A model generated the notes under the pieces. The model worked only from the letters and a program-made list of their open reading frames with translations. It did not search any database and was not told the DNA's origin. From Bacteroidales bacterium (GTDB taxonomy: Bacteria; Bacteroidota; Bacteroidia; Bacteroidales; UBA4417): a DNA stretch of 64,000 bases. Shown here in pieces: positions 1 through 9,298 of the stretch (position 1 is its first letter; each line of letters opens with the position of its first letter). The position numbers and the translations under genes are program-made. The stretch is from positions 1 through 64,000 of the forward strand of contig JADJGZ010000023.1 in the NCBI GenBank assembly GCA_016707785.1, in the 5' to 3' direction.

Positions 1-1296
1 ATCCTGGGTAGCATCTGCACCCCAAGAATATAAACTCCTCCAACATTTTTGAGATTATCGCCAAAGGACTGTTCTGCATTGCTTGTAAAATCATAAGAGG
101 GAGGACAGTTACCATCAATTACTCCGGTGAAGCACTCAGGTTTCGATACTGTTTCTATGAATAACCACAATATAATAAGAGCCGGCCAATCCAACGGGCA
201 TGGGTATGATAGCTGAACCATCAATAGCTAGCTCAATATCTGTAAATGAATAGGCAGTAATTTCAGGTGAAGCACTTTCATGTAATTCAATGGTAATATG
301 GTCCGCAATACCTGCTCCCCATTCAGGACCTGACAAACCCTGTGCCGGGTTCATTGTGCTACCGCCTGCATATAAACTCTCCAGGAATAACCTGACATTT
401 AGGTTTTTATCAGTAGCTGTTACACTTCCGTTCTGATTAATATTATTAGTAACAGGTTCAAATGTTTCATCGAGGAATTCGGTGAATGTTACATCCAGGT
501 TGCTGCAGCCTCCATTGTAAATGAAGGTAACCTCGTATAAAACGGTGTTGTTGGGTATGCTTAAAGGAAGCAGACTTGTCTCAATCCAGTTCGCTGAGAT
601 TAATCCTGTGGTATTATTTCCTGAATAAAACCATTCACTGGAGGGCATTTCTGAATAAAAATTGGTAAAACCGGTGAAGGTTAGTACTGAAGGATCATAA
701 GAGAAACGAATATCAGAAGCTACTATGGGAGTGCCTGAATCGTTTGCTCCGGATAGTAAAACGGGAACATTAAAAGTTGAACCTGGTGTGGAGGTTAATG
801 TAGGGGGGTTAAGGTAATAACTGCTTGAACAAAAGGAGAAACGCTTCCGTTTTGAAGGATGTTTCCTGCAGTTGATTATAGCTGGCATCAAGGAATTCCG
901 CAAAAGAGATGCCCAGATTACTACTTCCTCCCAAATAGGTGAAACTGACTTCATACAAAACAGTATTGTCCGGAACTTCTAATGTGCTAGATTAGGGTTC
1001 TATCCAGTTGGCTGAAATAAGCCCTGAAGTATTGTTTCCTGAGTAAAACCACTGGCTGGAGGCATTGCAGAGTAAAAATTACTGAATTCTATAAAGCTTA
1101 ATACGGAAGGATCAAAAGGTAAACCTGATGTCAGCCGCGCTTATAGAGTGTCTGATACACTTGCTCCTGAGAGTGTTACAGGAACCGTGATAATTGAGCC
1201 TGGTGTTGGGGTAAGTGTTGGCAGCGAAACAGTAATCTGGCTGAAAACTGAAATCGCCATTGCCAAAAATAAAAGAGTAAAGAAAGATTTTTTCAT
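1..1296 (-). pseudogene. Secreted protein with two cohesin-like domains, multiply frameshifted and cut by the window edge
   Basis: The start at 1296 opens a clear signal peptide (MKKSFFTLLFLAMAISVFSQ). Read across frames, the gene encodes two tandem cohesin-like domains (DPSVL, ANWIE and NTVLYEV motifs in each), then a beta-rich module with the motif HRNSIETWSAS and, at the window edge, what looks like the start of a GGDxxxDG dockerin-type tail. At least five breaks interrupt the frame: near 1140, 1070 and 980, between 960 and 800, and several below 136. The longest clean stretch is 136-954. The start lies only 27 bp after the TonB receptor stop, so the two probably share a transcript. The cohesin domains match those of the proteins at 15379 and 17738. 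Whether the breaks are real decay or sequence error cannot be settled here. Confidence 0.7.
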
Positions 1297-1323
1297 GGGA
1301 ATATGGGTTTTTGGGTTTTTGGG

Positions 1324-4188
1324 TTAAAGGGAGTAGGAGAGGCCCACTGAGAAACTTCTTCCGGGATAGAATGATTTGACTTTGATTTTGGCATCCTCAG
1401 TTAATGTTTCTGAGGTCATCACCTGCTGGGTTAGATATTCTGAATCCAGCAAATCTTTTGCACCTATTTTAATCTGAAGAGATTTACCCACTTTTTTGAT
1501 GAGTGTAAAGTCCAGATTATGTCTGGGCATTTCATAAGAATTGGGCTTTTCAGGTGTTCCAATCCCTATAATTCTTTTACCGAAAATATTGTAAAGCACA
1601 CTAAGCGCTAGGTCGCCACTCTCATTCTGATAGTAAATACCTGTATTGATGATGAAAGGTGATTGCCCATACATAGGCCTGTTATTGTCGCGTACAAAGT
1701 CCAGATCTGTTTCAACCTTGCAATGAATGAGTGACGCATTAGCAACGAGGGTAAAATTTCTTAATATTTTAAAGAAGTTATTATTGGTTCCCAGGAAGCT
1801 GAGGCTCTTTCTGATGTCCAGTTCAAATCCAATGCTTTTTGCCCTGATTGCATTAATGTAACGTAGGTCCCATTCACCGCTTGAAGCTGGTGTCCAGGTG
1901 GCTTCAATCGGGTTTTGAAATTCTTTATAAAATCCACCAATGGAGATCATTTCACCCGGACTGGGATACCATTCAAGGCGGGCGTCATAATTATTTATAT
2001 AACAGGATTTGATCGTATCGTTTCCATAAACCACCACATTTTCCTGGAAATCATAAAAAGCAAATGGCGCCATTTCCCTGAACTCCGGGCGGTTGATGGT
2101 TTTGCCATAAGCCAGCCTGAATAAGACCTTCTTGGAGAGGTTGATGGTCATGCTGGCTGATGGAAAGAAATTCAAGGTATCGGAGGTAATATTGGGTGTC
2201 AATGAATCATTTTTTGATTGGAATCCGGATAAAACCAGGTGATACTTTTCCGCTCTTACACCGGCATATACATTGATGAAACTGGTAACAGGGATTTTTA
2301 ATGATATATACCCTGCAACAAGACTGTTGTTGGCTTTATACCTGTACCTGGAGTTATAAACTTCTTTATACATCACTCCGTCAGTAAAATTGAAATTTGA
2401 TATATTATATACACTATCAATAGGTTGCATGAGTATGGTCTGATTGAATACCCCTGGTTTAGCCCATACAATGCCAAAAGGTCTTATGTAGAAATCACGC
2501 TTACGGTTTTCAATGAATGACCCGATTTTAATTTCCAAGGTGAAGTTCCCTATCTCAATTTTATGATTATAGTTGAGATTCAGGTTAACAATATGTTCCT
2601 GTACTCTCGAAAATAATCTGGCATTGGCATCAGAATTTGGATTAAATGAATATTCCAACTGATTGGGATAATAGGAAGTATCAGATGTTTTTGTTGAATA
2701 ATAGGTTATCAGTCTTACATCGGGTTCCACCCGGTTTGCATACGAATACCCTGCATTCCAGGTGAAGGTTGAGACATCATCTCCAAATTTATGCTCACCT
2801 CCCAGGTTGCCTGAATATATAGTCTTGCTTACATACCCTAATTGAGTTTTGAAGATTTTGTTGTCATCTCTGTAGTGATCCAGTCCATTTCGGATCGTTG
2901 TCGTGGATTTTCCTTTTTGGTTCAGTAGATTCCTGAATTCAATGATGTTTTTACCAAAGGATACTGACCAGTTATGCAGGCCCCCAATTTCAATGGAATG
3001 ACTGTATTGATCATCAGAATAATTCTTTGAATAGGTCACTCCTTCATTAGTGGTTCCATAGGATTCAACAGAAGAACGTTCAATTCTTTCTGAATCATAG
3101 GAAGTTTTATAACTAAGAGCTGTAATATTCCCGACTTTTATTGTTTTAAGATTGAATAGTCGGGAGATATCAACATTGAACCTATTGTCGAATGGAGCTT
3201 TTATTTGCGATGTAGAGGATACCGTGCTGAATGATTTAGCAATTTCAAGCATACGGGCTTTCTTGGCTGCTTGCTCCTCTAAAGTGCCGGAGTTGTAGCT
3301 CTGGATTTGAATCATCTCTTCTGTGGAAGGGATATTGCCCGGTAATGATCGCATGCCATTGTCAAAGCCCAGCCAATCTGTTTTACTTCCTTTGTATTTT
3401 TCAAAATCCTTGAAAGTAGTTCCCTGGTTATAAGTAGCTGAATATCCAAATGATATATTGTTCTTTTCTGGTAAATTCTTTGTGAAAATCTGGATCGCTG
3501 CTCCGGCGAAATCAGCTGGTAATTCAGGCGCCGGTGTTTTATACACTAGTATATTATTAATCAAATTGCTGGGTATTACATCAAATGAAAATGCCCTTTG
3601 ATCAGTTTCAGTAGAAGGGGTGGAAGAATTATTCAACCACACAGAATTATACCGTTCAATTAAACCACGAACCACAACAAATCGGTTATCCATAATGGTG
3701 ATCCCGGGCACCCTTCTAATAACCTCAGAAGCATCTTTGTCCTGCGATCGCTGTATTTGCTGTGAAGAAATTCCTGAAACAATGAGGTTACTTTGTTTGA
3801 TTGAACTGATGATAGAAACATCAGTATTCGTTCTTCTTCTTTCAACAACCGTCACACCTCCAAGTACTTGAGTTACCTGCTGCAAAAAATGATCAATCAC
3901 TACAACCTTGCCATTCTGAACTTTTATACCTCTTATTGTATCTGTCCTGTAAGAGATATAGGAGATCGCTACAGAATAGGCTCCGGCTTTCAGATTCGGA
4001 ATGGTAAAATTCCCATCGAGGTCAGTGGTTGCACCGGTTTGAGTACCAACTATAATAACATTGGCCCCTGGAATGGTTTCATTAGTTTTGATGTCCTTTA
4101 CTGTGCCCTGGATAGTGCCTTGAGCAAAAGATAAAGTGAACTGTATGAATAGCAGTTGAATAATCGTAATAATGGTTCTTTTTCCCAC
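1324..4188 (-). CDS. TonB-dependent outer-membrane receptor with CarboxypepD-reg-like N-terminal domain
   Basis: This 954-residue protein starts at a GTG with a signal peptide ending near FAQ (residue 23). Residues about 25-105 are a carboxypeptidase-regulatory-like beta-sandwich (GTVKD, GANVII, TDLDGNFTIPNL). A TonB plug follows at about 130-240 (DASEVIRRVPGI, VVRGLIERYN), then a beta-barrel ending in the aromatic-type C-terminus SVGLSYSL. Such receptors import large or scarce ligands across the outer membrane using TonB energy. It is not a clear SusC, because no SusD gene is adjacent and the plug resembles siderophore- or generic-ligand receptors. The substrate is unknown. The promoter carries a Pho-box-like repeat, which suggests phosphate-controlled expression, perhaps of a phosphorus-containing ligand. 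The damaged cohesin gene follows in the same direction. Confidence 0.9.
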   Translation of the reverse strand: MGKRTIITIIQLLFIQFTLSFAQGTIQGTVKDIKTNETIPGANVIIVGTQTGATTDLDGNFTIPNLKAGAYSVAISYISYRTDTIRGIKVQNGKVVVIDHFLQQVTQVLGGVTVVERRRTNTDVSIISSIKQSNLIVSGISSQQIQRSQDKDASEVIRRVPGITIMDNRFVVVRGLIERYNSVWLNNSSTPSTETDQRAFSFDVIPSNLINNILVYKTPAPELPADFAGAAIQIFTKNLPEKNNISFGYSATYNQGTTFKDFEKYKGSKTDWLGFDNGMRSLPGNIPSTEEMIQIQSYNSGTLEEQAAKKARMLEIAKSFSTVSSTSQIKAPFDNRFNVDISRLFNLKTIKVGNITALSYKTSYDSERIERSSVESYGTTNEGVTYSKNYSDDQYSHSIEIGGLHNWSVSFGKNIIEFRNLLNQKGKSTTTIRNGLDHYRDDNKIFKTQLGYVSKTIYSGNLGGEHKFGDDVSTFTWNAGYSYANRVEPDVRLITYYSTKTSDTSYYPNQLEYSFNPNSDANARLFSRVQEHIVNLNLNYNHKIEIGNFTLEIKIGSFIENRKRDFYIRPFGIVWAKPGVFNQTILMQPIDSVYNISNFNFTDGVMYKEVYNSRYRYKANNSLVAGYISLKIPVTSFINVYAGVRAEKYHLVLSGFQSKNDSLTPNITSDTLNFFPSASMTINLSKKVLFRLAYGKTINRPEFREMAPFAFYDFQENVVVYGNDTIKSCYINNYDARLEWYPSPGEMISIGGFYKEFQNPIEATWTPASSGEWDLRYINAIRAKSIGFELDIRKSLSFLGTNNNFFKILRNFTLVANASLIHCKVETDLDFVRDNNRPMYGQSPFIINTGIYYQNESGDLALSVLYNIFGKRIIGIGTPEKPNSYEMPRHNLDFTLIKKVGKSLQIKIGAKDLLDSEYLTQQVMTSETLTEDAKIKVKSFYPGRSFSVGLSYSL

Positions 4189-4205
4189 AAATTCTTATTT
4201 TGCAG

Positions 4206-4272
4206 CAAAGATATATTCAGCATTTTCCAACTATGTTAGCACTGTATTAAGTGTCTATATTCATATTGTTAA
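4206..4272 (-). promoter_or_regulatory. Pho-box-like repeats and -7 element of the TonB receptor gene
   Basis: On the minus strand four hexamers lie exactly 11 bp apart: TTAACA starting at 4272, AATATA at 4261, TTAATA at 4250 and CTAACA at 4239. A perfect TAnnTTTG (TATCTTTG) starts at 4213, 26 bp after the last repeat. An 11-bp period is the hallmark of tandem binding by OmpR/PhoB-family regulators. Confidence 0.65.
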
Positions 4273-4293
4273 CCATTTTGTTGAATCGAATTC

Positions 4294-4349
4294 TTAATAT
4301 TAATACAATATCTTCTTAATGAATAGTACTCTGGCAGTGGATACTTTTA
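4294..4349 (+). promoter_or_regulatory. Pho-box-like repeats and -7 element of the YwqK-like gene
   Basis: Hexamers with an 11-bp period start at 4294 (TTAATA), 4305 (ACAATA, degenerate) and 4316 (TTAATG). The -7-like TACTTTTA starts at 4342, again 26 bp after the last repeat. This set is divergent from and separate to the one serving the TonB receptor on the other strand. Confidence 0.6.
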
Positions 4350-4406
4350 CCTTAAATCTGTAGACAGACGAATCCTCCAAAAATCAAAATTTAATAAAAA
4401 GAGAAG

Positions 4407-4862
4407 ATGAAGAAATTGTTATTCATAATAATGTTGGTTGCAGTCACATTGGGAGTCAAGGCACAAATGCTTGAAAATGTTGAAGGGTATTATTATATGG
4501 AAGGGATGTTATATAGTGGTACATATATTGAATATTGGCCCAACAAGAATATCAAACTTAAACAGAATATCCTGAATGGACTTGATGATGGTATTACAGA
4601 ACAATACTTTGAAAATGGCAAAATTAATGAACAACGGTCTTACCTTGAGGGCCAGAAACATGGGAATTGGTATGTGTATAATGGAGAAGGTGTAAAAGTA
4701 TCAGAAGCCAATTACAGACATGGTCTTAAGAATGGAATCTGGCATATCTGGAGTGATAAGGGTAAGTTACTTTATGAAATGTACTATAGCAATGGAGAGA
4801 AAGTAGGTAAATGGATGATATGGGATGAAGAAGGTAAAATAGTCATGGAGCGCCAATACTAG
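4407..4862 (+). CDS. Secreted YwqK/MORN-repeat-like protein
   Basis: This 151-residue protein has a signal peptide (MKKLLFIIMLVAVTLGVKAQ). The rest is made of repeats of about 20-25 residues of the type YxNGxxxxxxxYxxGxxxGxWxxW, seen at about residues 55-150 (for example QKHGNWYVYN, LKNGIWHIWS, EKVGKWMIWD). This is the MORN-like pattern annotated as the YwqK family. Despite the database label 'antitoxin', no toxin gene is adjacent, so a toxin-antitoxin role is not supported. The location should be periplasmic or surface. The Pho-box-like promoter upstream suggests phosphate control. Its molecular role is unknown. Confidence 0.8.
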   Translation: MKKLLFIIMLVAVTLGVKAQMLENVEGYYYMEGMLYSGTYIEYWPNKNIKLKQNILNGLDDGITEQYFENGKINEQRSYLEGQKHGNWYVYNGEGVKVSEANYRHGLKNGIWHIWSDKGKLLYEMYYSNGEKVGKWMIWDEEGKIVMERQY

Positions 4863-5070
4863 TGATGAGTTAAATGTGAAAATGAGCCAAAGGCTCCCCT
4901 TCGGGGCAAAGGTCAAAATCACTATAATTCAGGATATTATTCAATTCATTTTCGTCATTTTAAACTAAATATAATAGTAGTATTGATTTCCGAATAGAAC
5001 ATTATTGTCATTTATAACGCAACAAATTCATGTTGCGAAGGCATCAAATCTGAAAGCAATGTGATTATAT

Positions 5071-5109
5071 AATCTGCGATGATAATGGGAAGCATTATCA
5101 TCGCAGATT
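5071..5109. repeat. Perfect 17-bp inverted repeat with 5-nt loop
   Basis: AATCTGCGATGATAATG (5071-5087) is followed by a 5-nt loop and its exact reverse complement (5093-5109). There is no T-run on either side, so it is not a standard intrinsic terminator. It sits between convergent genes. It could be a bidirectional RNA hairpin or a protein-binding palindrome. Confidence 0.8.
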
Positions 5110-5193
5110 CAGTATTAATTAGCTTCTATCAGATTAAGAAAATTTTCCAATAAACTTGATATGTTTGAAAGGTATAAGGAACTTGAATGGGAC

Positions 5194-5219
5194 AAAAAAA
5201 AGCTGCCTGATTGGCAGCT
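5194..5219 (-). terminator. Intrinsic terminator of the carboxypeptidase-regulatory-like gene
   Basis: On the minus strand the 7-bp stem AGCTGCC/GGCAGCT with a 5-nt loop is followed by eight Ts (5201-5194). It lies 29 bp after the stop of the gene at 5248-5607. Confidence 0.85.
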
Positions 5220-5247
5220 AAGCATCATGAAATGATGATATGGAAGC

Positions 5248-5607
5248 TTATTTAGCTGATTTCAATTTAATATCAACAGCTGTATTTTTTCCTTTTTCAA
5301 TTTTGATGTCATCTAACAGGCTTTTATCATATGAAATCATTGATAAAACTACATCATAAGTGCCTGTTGGCAGGTTATTAAAATTGAAATTGCCATCCAG
5401 ATCTGTATAAGTTTTAATCGTAGTGTTCATTATAGTTACTTCTACACCGGCAAGCGATTCACCTGACCTGGAATCTAATACTTTTCCACTCAGGGTAGTC
5501 TGTGCTGTAGATGGATTATTGGTTGGTTCATTGGTTGCATTACTCATCGAGGTGCTGAGAGCGAGCAAACCACATATAATCATAGAAATAATGCTGAGTT
5601 TTCTCAT
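5248..5607 (-). CDS. Small secreted carboxypeptidase-regulatory-like protein
   Basis: This 119-residue protein has a signal peptide (about residues 1-24) and a single CarboxypepD-reg-like beta-sandwich at about 38-117 (SGKVLDSRSGESLAGVEV, TYTDLDGNFNFNNLPTGTYDV). It closely resembles the N-terminal domain of the TonB receptor at 1324-4188 but has no plug or barrel. It stands alone with its own Pho-box-like promoter and terminator. Isolated domains of this type are common in Bacteroidota and usually of unknown function; a periplasmic or surface binding role is a guess. Confidence 0.8.
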   Translation of the reverse strand: MRKLSIISMIICGLLALSTSMSNATNEPTNNPSTAQTTLSGKVLDSRSGESLAGVEVTIMNTTIKTYTDLDGNFNFNNLPTGTYDVVLSMISYDKSLLDDIKIEKGKNTAVDIKLKSAK

Positions 5608-5623
5608 TTTTTTGGATTTTCAA

Positions 5624-5679
5624 CAAAAGTAAGTCCGCAAAACCGGATGCATATTACCGGATTATTAATTAATAATTAA
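5624..5679 (-). promoter_or_regulatory. Pho-box-like repeats and -7 element of the carboxypeptidase-regulatory-like gene
   Basis: On the minus strand hexamers start at 5679 (TTAATT), 5668 (TTAATA) and 5657 (GTAATA), 11 bp apart. A perfect TAnnTTTG (TACTTTTG) starts at 5631, 26 bp after the last repeat. Confidence 0.65.
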
Positions 5680-5825
5680 TTCACTTTTTAGAATATTTGG
5701 GCTTGCTGATAGAAGTTTCTAAACTTTTTGATACCATCAAGGAACGTGTAATCAATCCCCTTATCCTTTGAGGCTAAAAATTAAAATTTTGATTGCAGGG
5801 ATGAATAATGGTCAAAAAATATTTC

Positions 5826-5870
5826 TTAATATCTTCTTAACAAATAATTTACAATTGATTAGGATGTTTG
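5826..5870 (+). promoter_or_regulatory. Pho-box-like repeats upstream of the regulator-glycosyltransferase operon
   Basis: TTAATA at 5826, TTAACA at 5837 and TTTACA at 5848 lie 11 bp apart. The first two sit in the exact repeat TTCTTAA-4 bp-TTCTTAA. A -7-like GATGTTTG starts at 5863, which is 26 bp after the 5837 unit. The start codon is at 5891. Confidence 0.6.
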
Positions 5871-5890
5871 TATCCTGTTAAAGTGTAAAA

Positions 5891-6583
5891 ATGGCAAACG
5901 TGAATAAATATAGAATACTGCTAGCTGATTTTGATCTGGAAATTATGTTTTTCTATGCAAAACATCTTGAGAATTCTGGTTTTGAAGTAAAAACCTCAAG
6001 TAATGGGATAGATGCCTGGAATAAAGCAATGGTTTTTCATCCCGATGTTATCATCCTTGATTTGATGAATACTGAACAACTAGGGCTGAAAGTATGTAAG
6101 CAAATTAAAACCAGTATGCTTCTGAAGAATGTAGCAACCATATTACATACTTCGGTAAATGAAGAGAGTTTAAATCATTCGGTATTGAAAGCTTTTGTTG
6201 ATGAAATCCTGCAGAAACCGGTTATGCCGGAATTGATGGAAAGAGCTATTCATAATGTTGTGAAGACCATAGTCAATGGTCACACTACAAGAAATATTCT
6301 GGATTTCGACAACCTTTCCATTGACCTTGAAAGCTATTCGGTTACTAAAGCCGGTATTTCAATTGAATTAGCTAAAAGAGAATTTGATTTATTGCTGTTG
6401 TTTGCCAGTAAACCAGGCAAATTATTCACCAGGAAAGAAATCATAGATCATATATGGAATGGTAAGGAAAATGAAGATGACCGGATACTTGATGTTTATA
6501 TTGCAAAGCTGCGAAGTAAAATAGGGAAGGAGCTTATACACACCAGGAAAGGAGTAGGGTACTCACTCGTTATTACAGCTTAA
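5891..6583 (+). CDS. OmpR/PhoB-family response regulator with altered receiver
   Basis: This 230-residue protein has a receiver domain (about 8-125) and a winged-helix DNA-binding domain (about 135-228; AKREFDLLLLFASKPGKLFTR, DVYIAKLRSKIG, TRKGVGY). The phosphoacceptor D57 (IILDLMN), the T/S switch (HTS) and the lysine (QKPV) are present. The usual acidic pair is changed to D13-F14-D15, and the normal DxMMPxxDG loop is replaced by DLMNTEQLG, so phosphorylation may be weakened. It is a paralogue of the regulator at 26136. No kinase is adjacent; it heads an operon with the PHP-glycosyltransferase (23-bp gap). Its own promoter bears the Pho-box-like repeats, so it may act as a secondary regulator in the phosphate response. 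Confidence 0.88.
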   Translation: MANVNKYRILLADFDLEIMFFYAKHLENSGFEVKTSSNGIDAWNKAMVFHPDVIILDLMNTEQLGLKVCKQIKTSMLLKNVATILHTSVNEESLNHSVLKAFVDEILQKPVMPELMERAIHNVVKTIVNGHTTRNILDFDNLSIDLESYSVTKAGISIELAKREFDLLLLFASKPGKLFTRKEIIDHIWNGKENEDDRILDVYIAKLRSKIGKELIHTRKGVGYSLVITA

Positions 6584-6606
6584 CCAACGATCTAATTGTA
6601 CTTGCT

Positions 6607-9298
6607 TTGGACAACCAATTTAATCAAACTTTAGCTTCTGAACTTACTCTGTTTCTGGAATCGGAGCAATTCATTTTTCCTAAGCATGAAGAAGTTCATA
6701 TTGATCTGCATTGCCATGATTATAACAGTAATATACCTGATGAGTTACTAGGAAGAATATTAAATGTGCCAGAAACCTGGCTTCCAACAGATAAATTAAT
6801 CCAAAGCCTTGCGAGGAATGGTTCAGACGCATTTACAATTACAAATCATAATAATGCGAGGTCTTGCTTCGAATTGTTGGATAAAGGATTAGATGTTTTG
6901 GTTGGAGCGGAGTTTAGTTGTACTGTTCCCGATTTTGATACAGGGATCCATGTTCTTACTTATGGGTTTTCTCCTGACCAGGAATTGAAACTTAATAAAC
7001 TCAGGAAAAACCTTTATAGTTTTCTCGAATATACCGCTGCAGAAAATATTCCCACAACATGGGCACACCCTTTATATTATTATAAATCCTCAGGAAGTCC
7101 ACCACTGGTATTTTTTGACAAATTAGCCTTACTATTTGAGCGATTTGAAGTACTGAACGGACAGAGGGATACCTGGCAGAACTTATTGGTCAAACATTGG
7201 ATTGATACACTTAATGAAGATAAACTTCAAAAACTCTCACAATCGTTTGGCATTAACCCTGAGCAATACTGCAGAAACCCAATAAAAAAGAGCTACTCTG
7301 GTGGATCTGATAGCCATATGGGAATTTTTTGTGGTATGACCGGAACAAGGTTATACGTTCCGGGGTTATCTGAAAGAAAGAAATCAGAGCCCTTATCCAG
7401 CCTTTGTCTGGAGGCTATAAGGGAAGGAAGGATGGCTCCATATGGAAATCACCATCATAGTGAAAGAATGACAGTTACTTTCCTGGACTATTTTAGCCAG
7501 ATTGCACTAAATGGAAAAGATCCCGGACTGATGAGATTGATTCTCCATAAAGGCTCGCTGAATCAGAAAATGATTGCTATGCTGGTTTCAAATGGTTTTG
7601 CTGAACTTCGGAGACATAAGGTTACCATGAACTTTATCCAGTTATTCCATGAGAGTTTGACGGGCCAGGCTCCGCATTTTACAAAGCGCTGGTTTGTCCC
7701 TAAGGTTTACAAACCTGTATTTGATGAAGTAACCGGAATTGCTCATCATTATAATGAACAGAAAACTGAACTGGCCTCTGTTTACCAGGAGTCAATTTCT
7801 GCAATCTTCAGCAACCTGATGAAAGTTTTAAGTGACCGGCTTTCAATCAAACTGCAGGTACTTGGCAAAGAACATAAACTTCAGGATATTGACCTGGCCG
7901 GATTACTGGAAAAACTTGAATTGCCAAGTGAACTGCGATCATTTCTAAATGATGGTAAAAAAACAACCACGTTTGCCGATTCCTCCATGAAAGTACCGGA
8001 TATTGCATCTTTCCTTGATGGACTCTCATTTCCTTTCCTGGCTTCTACAGTTATCCTTAGCGCTCATTTTACCAGCTCCCATGTATTATACAAATCAAGG
8101 GAACTCATGAACGATTTTTCCGAAGCTCTAGGAAAATTGAAGCATCCCAAACGTATGTTATGGCTTACTGATACCTATGATGATGCAAACGGGGTTTCAA
8201 CTGTTCTCAAATCCATCCTAAAACATATACAGCTTAACAACCTTCCCATCGATATCCTCGTTTGCAGCAACCACGTTAAATCAGAGGATCACCTGGTAGT
8301 AATCAAACCTATTAACGAATTCGTTTTACCTTTCTATAAACAACAACCATTCAGGATACCCAATTTCCTTGAATTGAATACTGTATTCCAAAAAGGAGAA
8401 TATGATAGGGTAATGTGCTCAACCGAAGGAGTAATGGGACTTGCAGCCTTATACCTGAAATATGCTTATACCATTCCGGCATTTTTTTACATTCACACAG
8501 ATTGGATTACGTTTGTGAAAAAGGTACTCACTCTCGATAAAGCAAGTAATGATCGTGTAAAAAGAATTATAAGAGCATATTACAAATTATTCGATAAACT
8601 ATTTGTTTTGAATACTGATCAAAAACTATGGCTTACTGGAAAAGATGGAGTTCAGAGAGTCGTCTGTTTGTAATACGGCACAGTGGGCTGAACCATGCTT
8701 CTATAAAAGGGATGTTTCAAAAGCAGAAACGCTGTTATTGGAGCCGGAATCAAAAGTCCTTTTATATGCAGGGAGACTTAGTAAAGAAAAAGGTGTACTC
8801 GAGTTACCAGAGATTTTTGAAACACTTAAGCAGGAGTTTCCATTCCTTAAATTGATCATTGTAGGCACAGGGCCTGCTGAAGAAGAATTGAAAGTAAAAA
8901 TTCCCGATGCAGGATTCTATGGTTGGAAAGATCATGAATCCCTGGCGAAAATATATTCCTGTTCTGACTTGCTACTGCTGCCTTCAAAATTTGATACATT
9001 TAGTTGTGTAGTTCTGGAAGCACTGAGTTGTGAATTACCGGTTGTAGCCTATAATACTAAAGGTCCAAAAGATATTTTAACGCATGGAGTGAATGGATTC
9101 CTGGTCAGAACTACGCATGGATTTATAAATGCGATTGCTGAATACCTCCGGCAACCTGAAATACACGCCAATCTCAGGAAATCCGCTTTGGAAAGGTCAA
9201 AAGATTATAGCTCCACTCAAATCATGGATAAACTTATGATTGATGTCGGATTGATAAAATCAGACAACTCTTATTATGGTATCCCAGCTTTCGAATAA
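6607..9298 (+). CDS. PHP-domain / GT4 glycosyltransferase fusion, one frameshift
   Basis: The first frame (6607-8673, TTG start, no ATG nearby) encodes a PHP metal-dependent phosphoesterase domain at about residues 28-300: DLHCH (H35, H37), TITNHNN, VGAEFSC, WAHPLYY and GGSDSH supply the metal ligands. A GT-B glycosyltransferase begins at about residue 515 (LWLTDTYDDANGVS). Near 8650-8676 the frame shifts by one base, and the second frame (to 9298) carries the GT4 C-terminal half: LLYAGRLSKEKG, VGTGP, LLPSKFDTFSCVVLEALSC and PVVAYNTKGPKDI. PHP plus GT4 is a known combination in some Bacteroidota; the acceptor is not known. The next gene starts 23 bp before this one ends, so the two are coupled. 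The operon begins with a Pho-box-like promoter. Confidence 0.8.

Larger units (their letters stand above)
4863..5247. other. Convergent intergenic region
   Basis: There is no credible gene here. It holds a small CCCC-TTC-GGGG hairpin at about 4896-4906 that may end transcription of the YwqK-like gene, a long perfect inverted repeat at 5071-5109, and the terminator of the minus-strand gene at 5194-5219. Confidence 0.6.

Noticed and set aside
4407..4862. Reading the YwqK-like gene as the antitoxin of a toxin-antitoxin pair
   Set aside because: It has a signal peptide and no neighbouring toxin gene; the label rests on the MORN-like repeats only.
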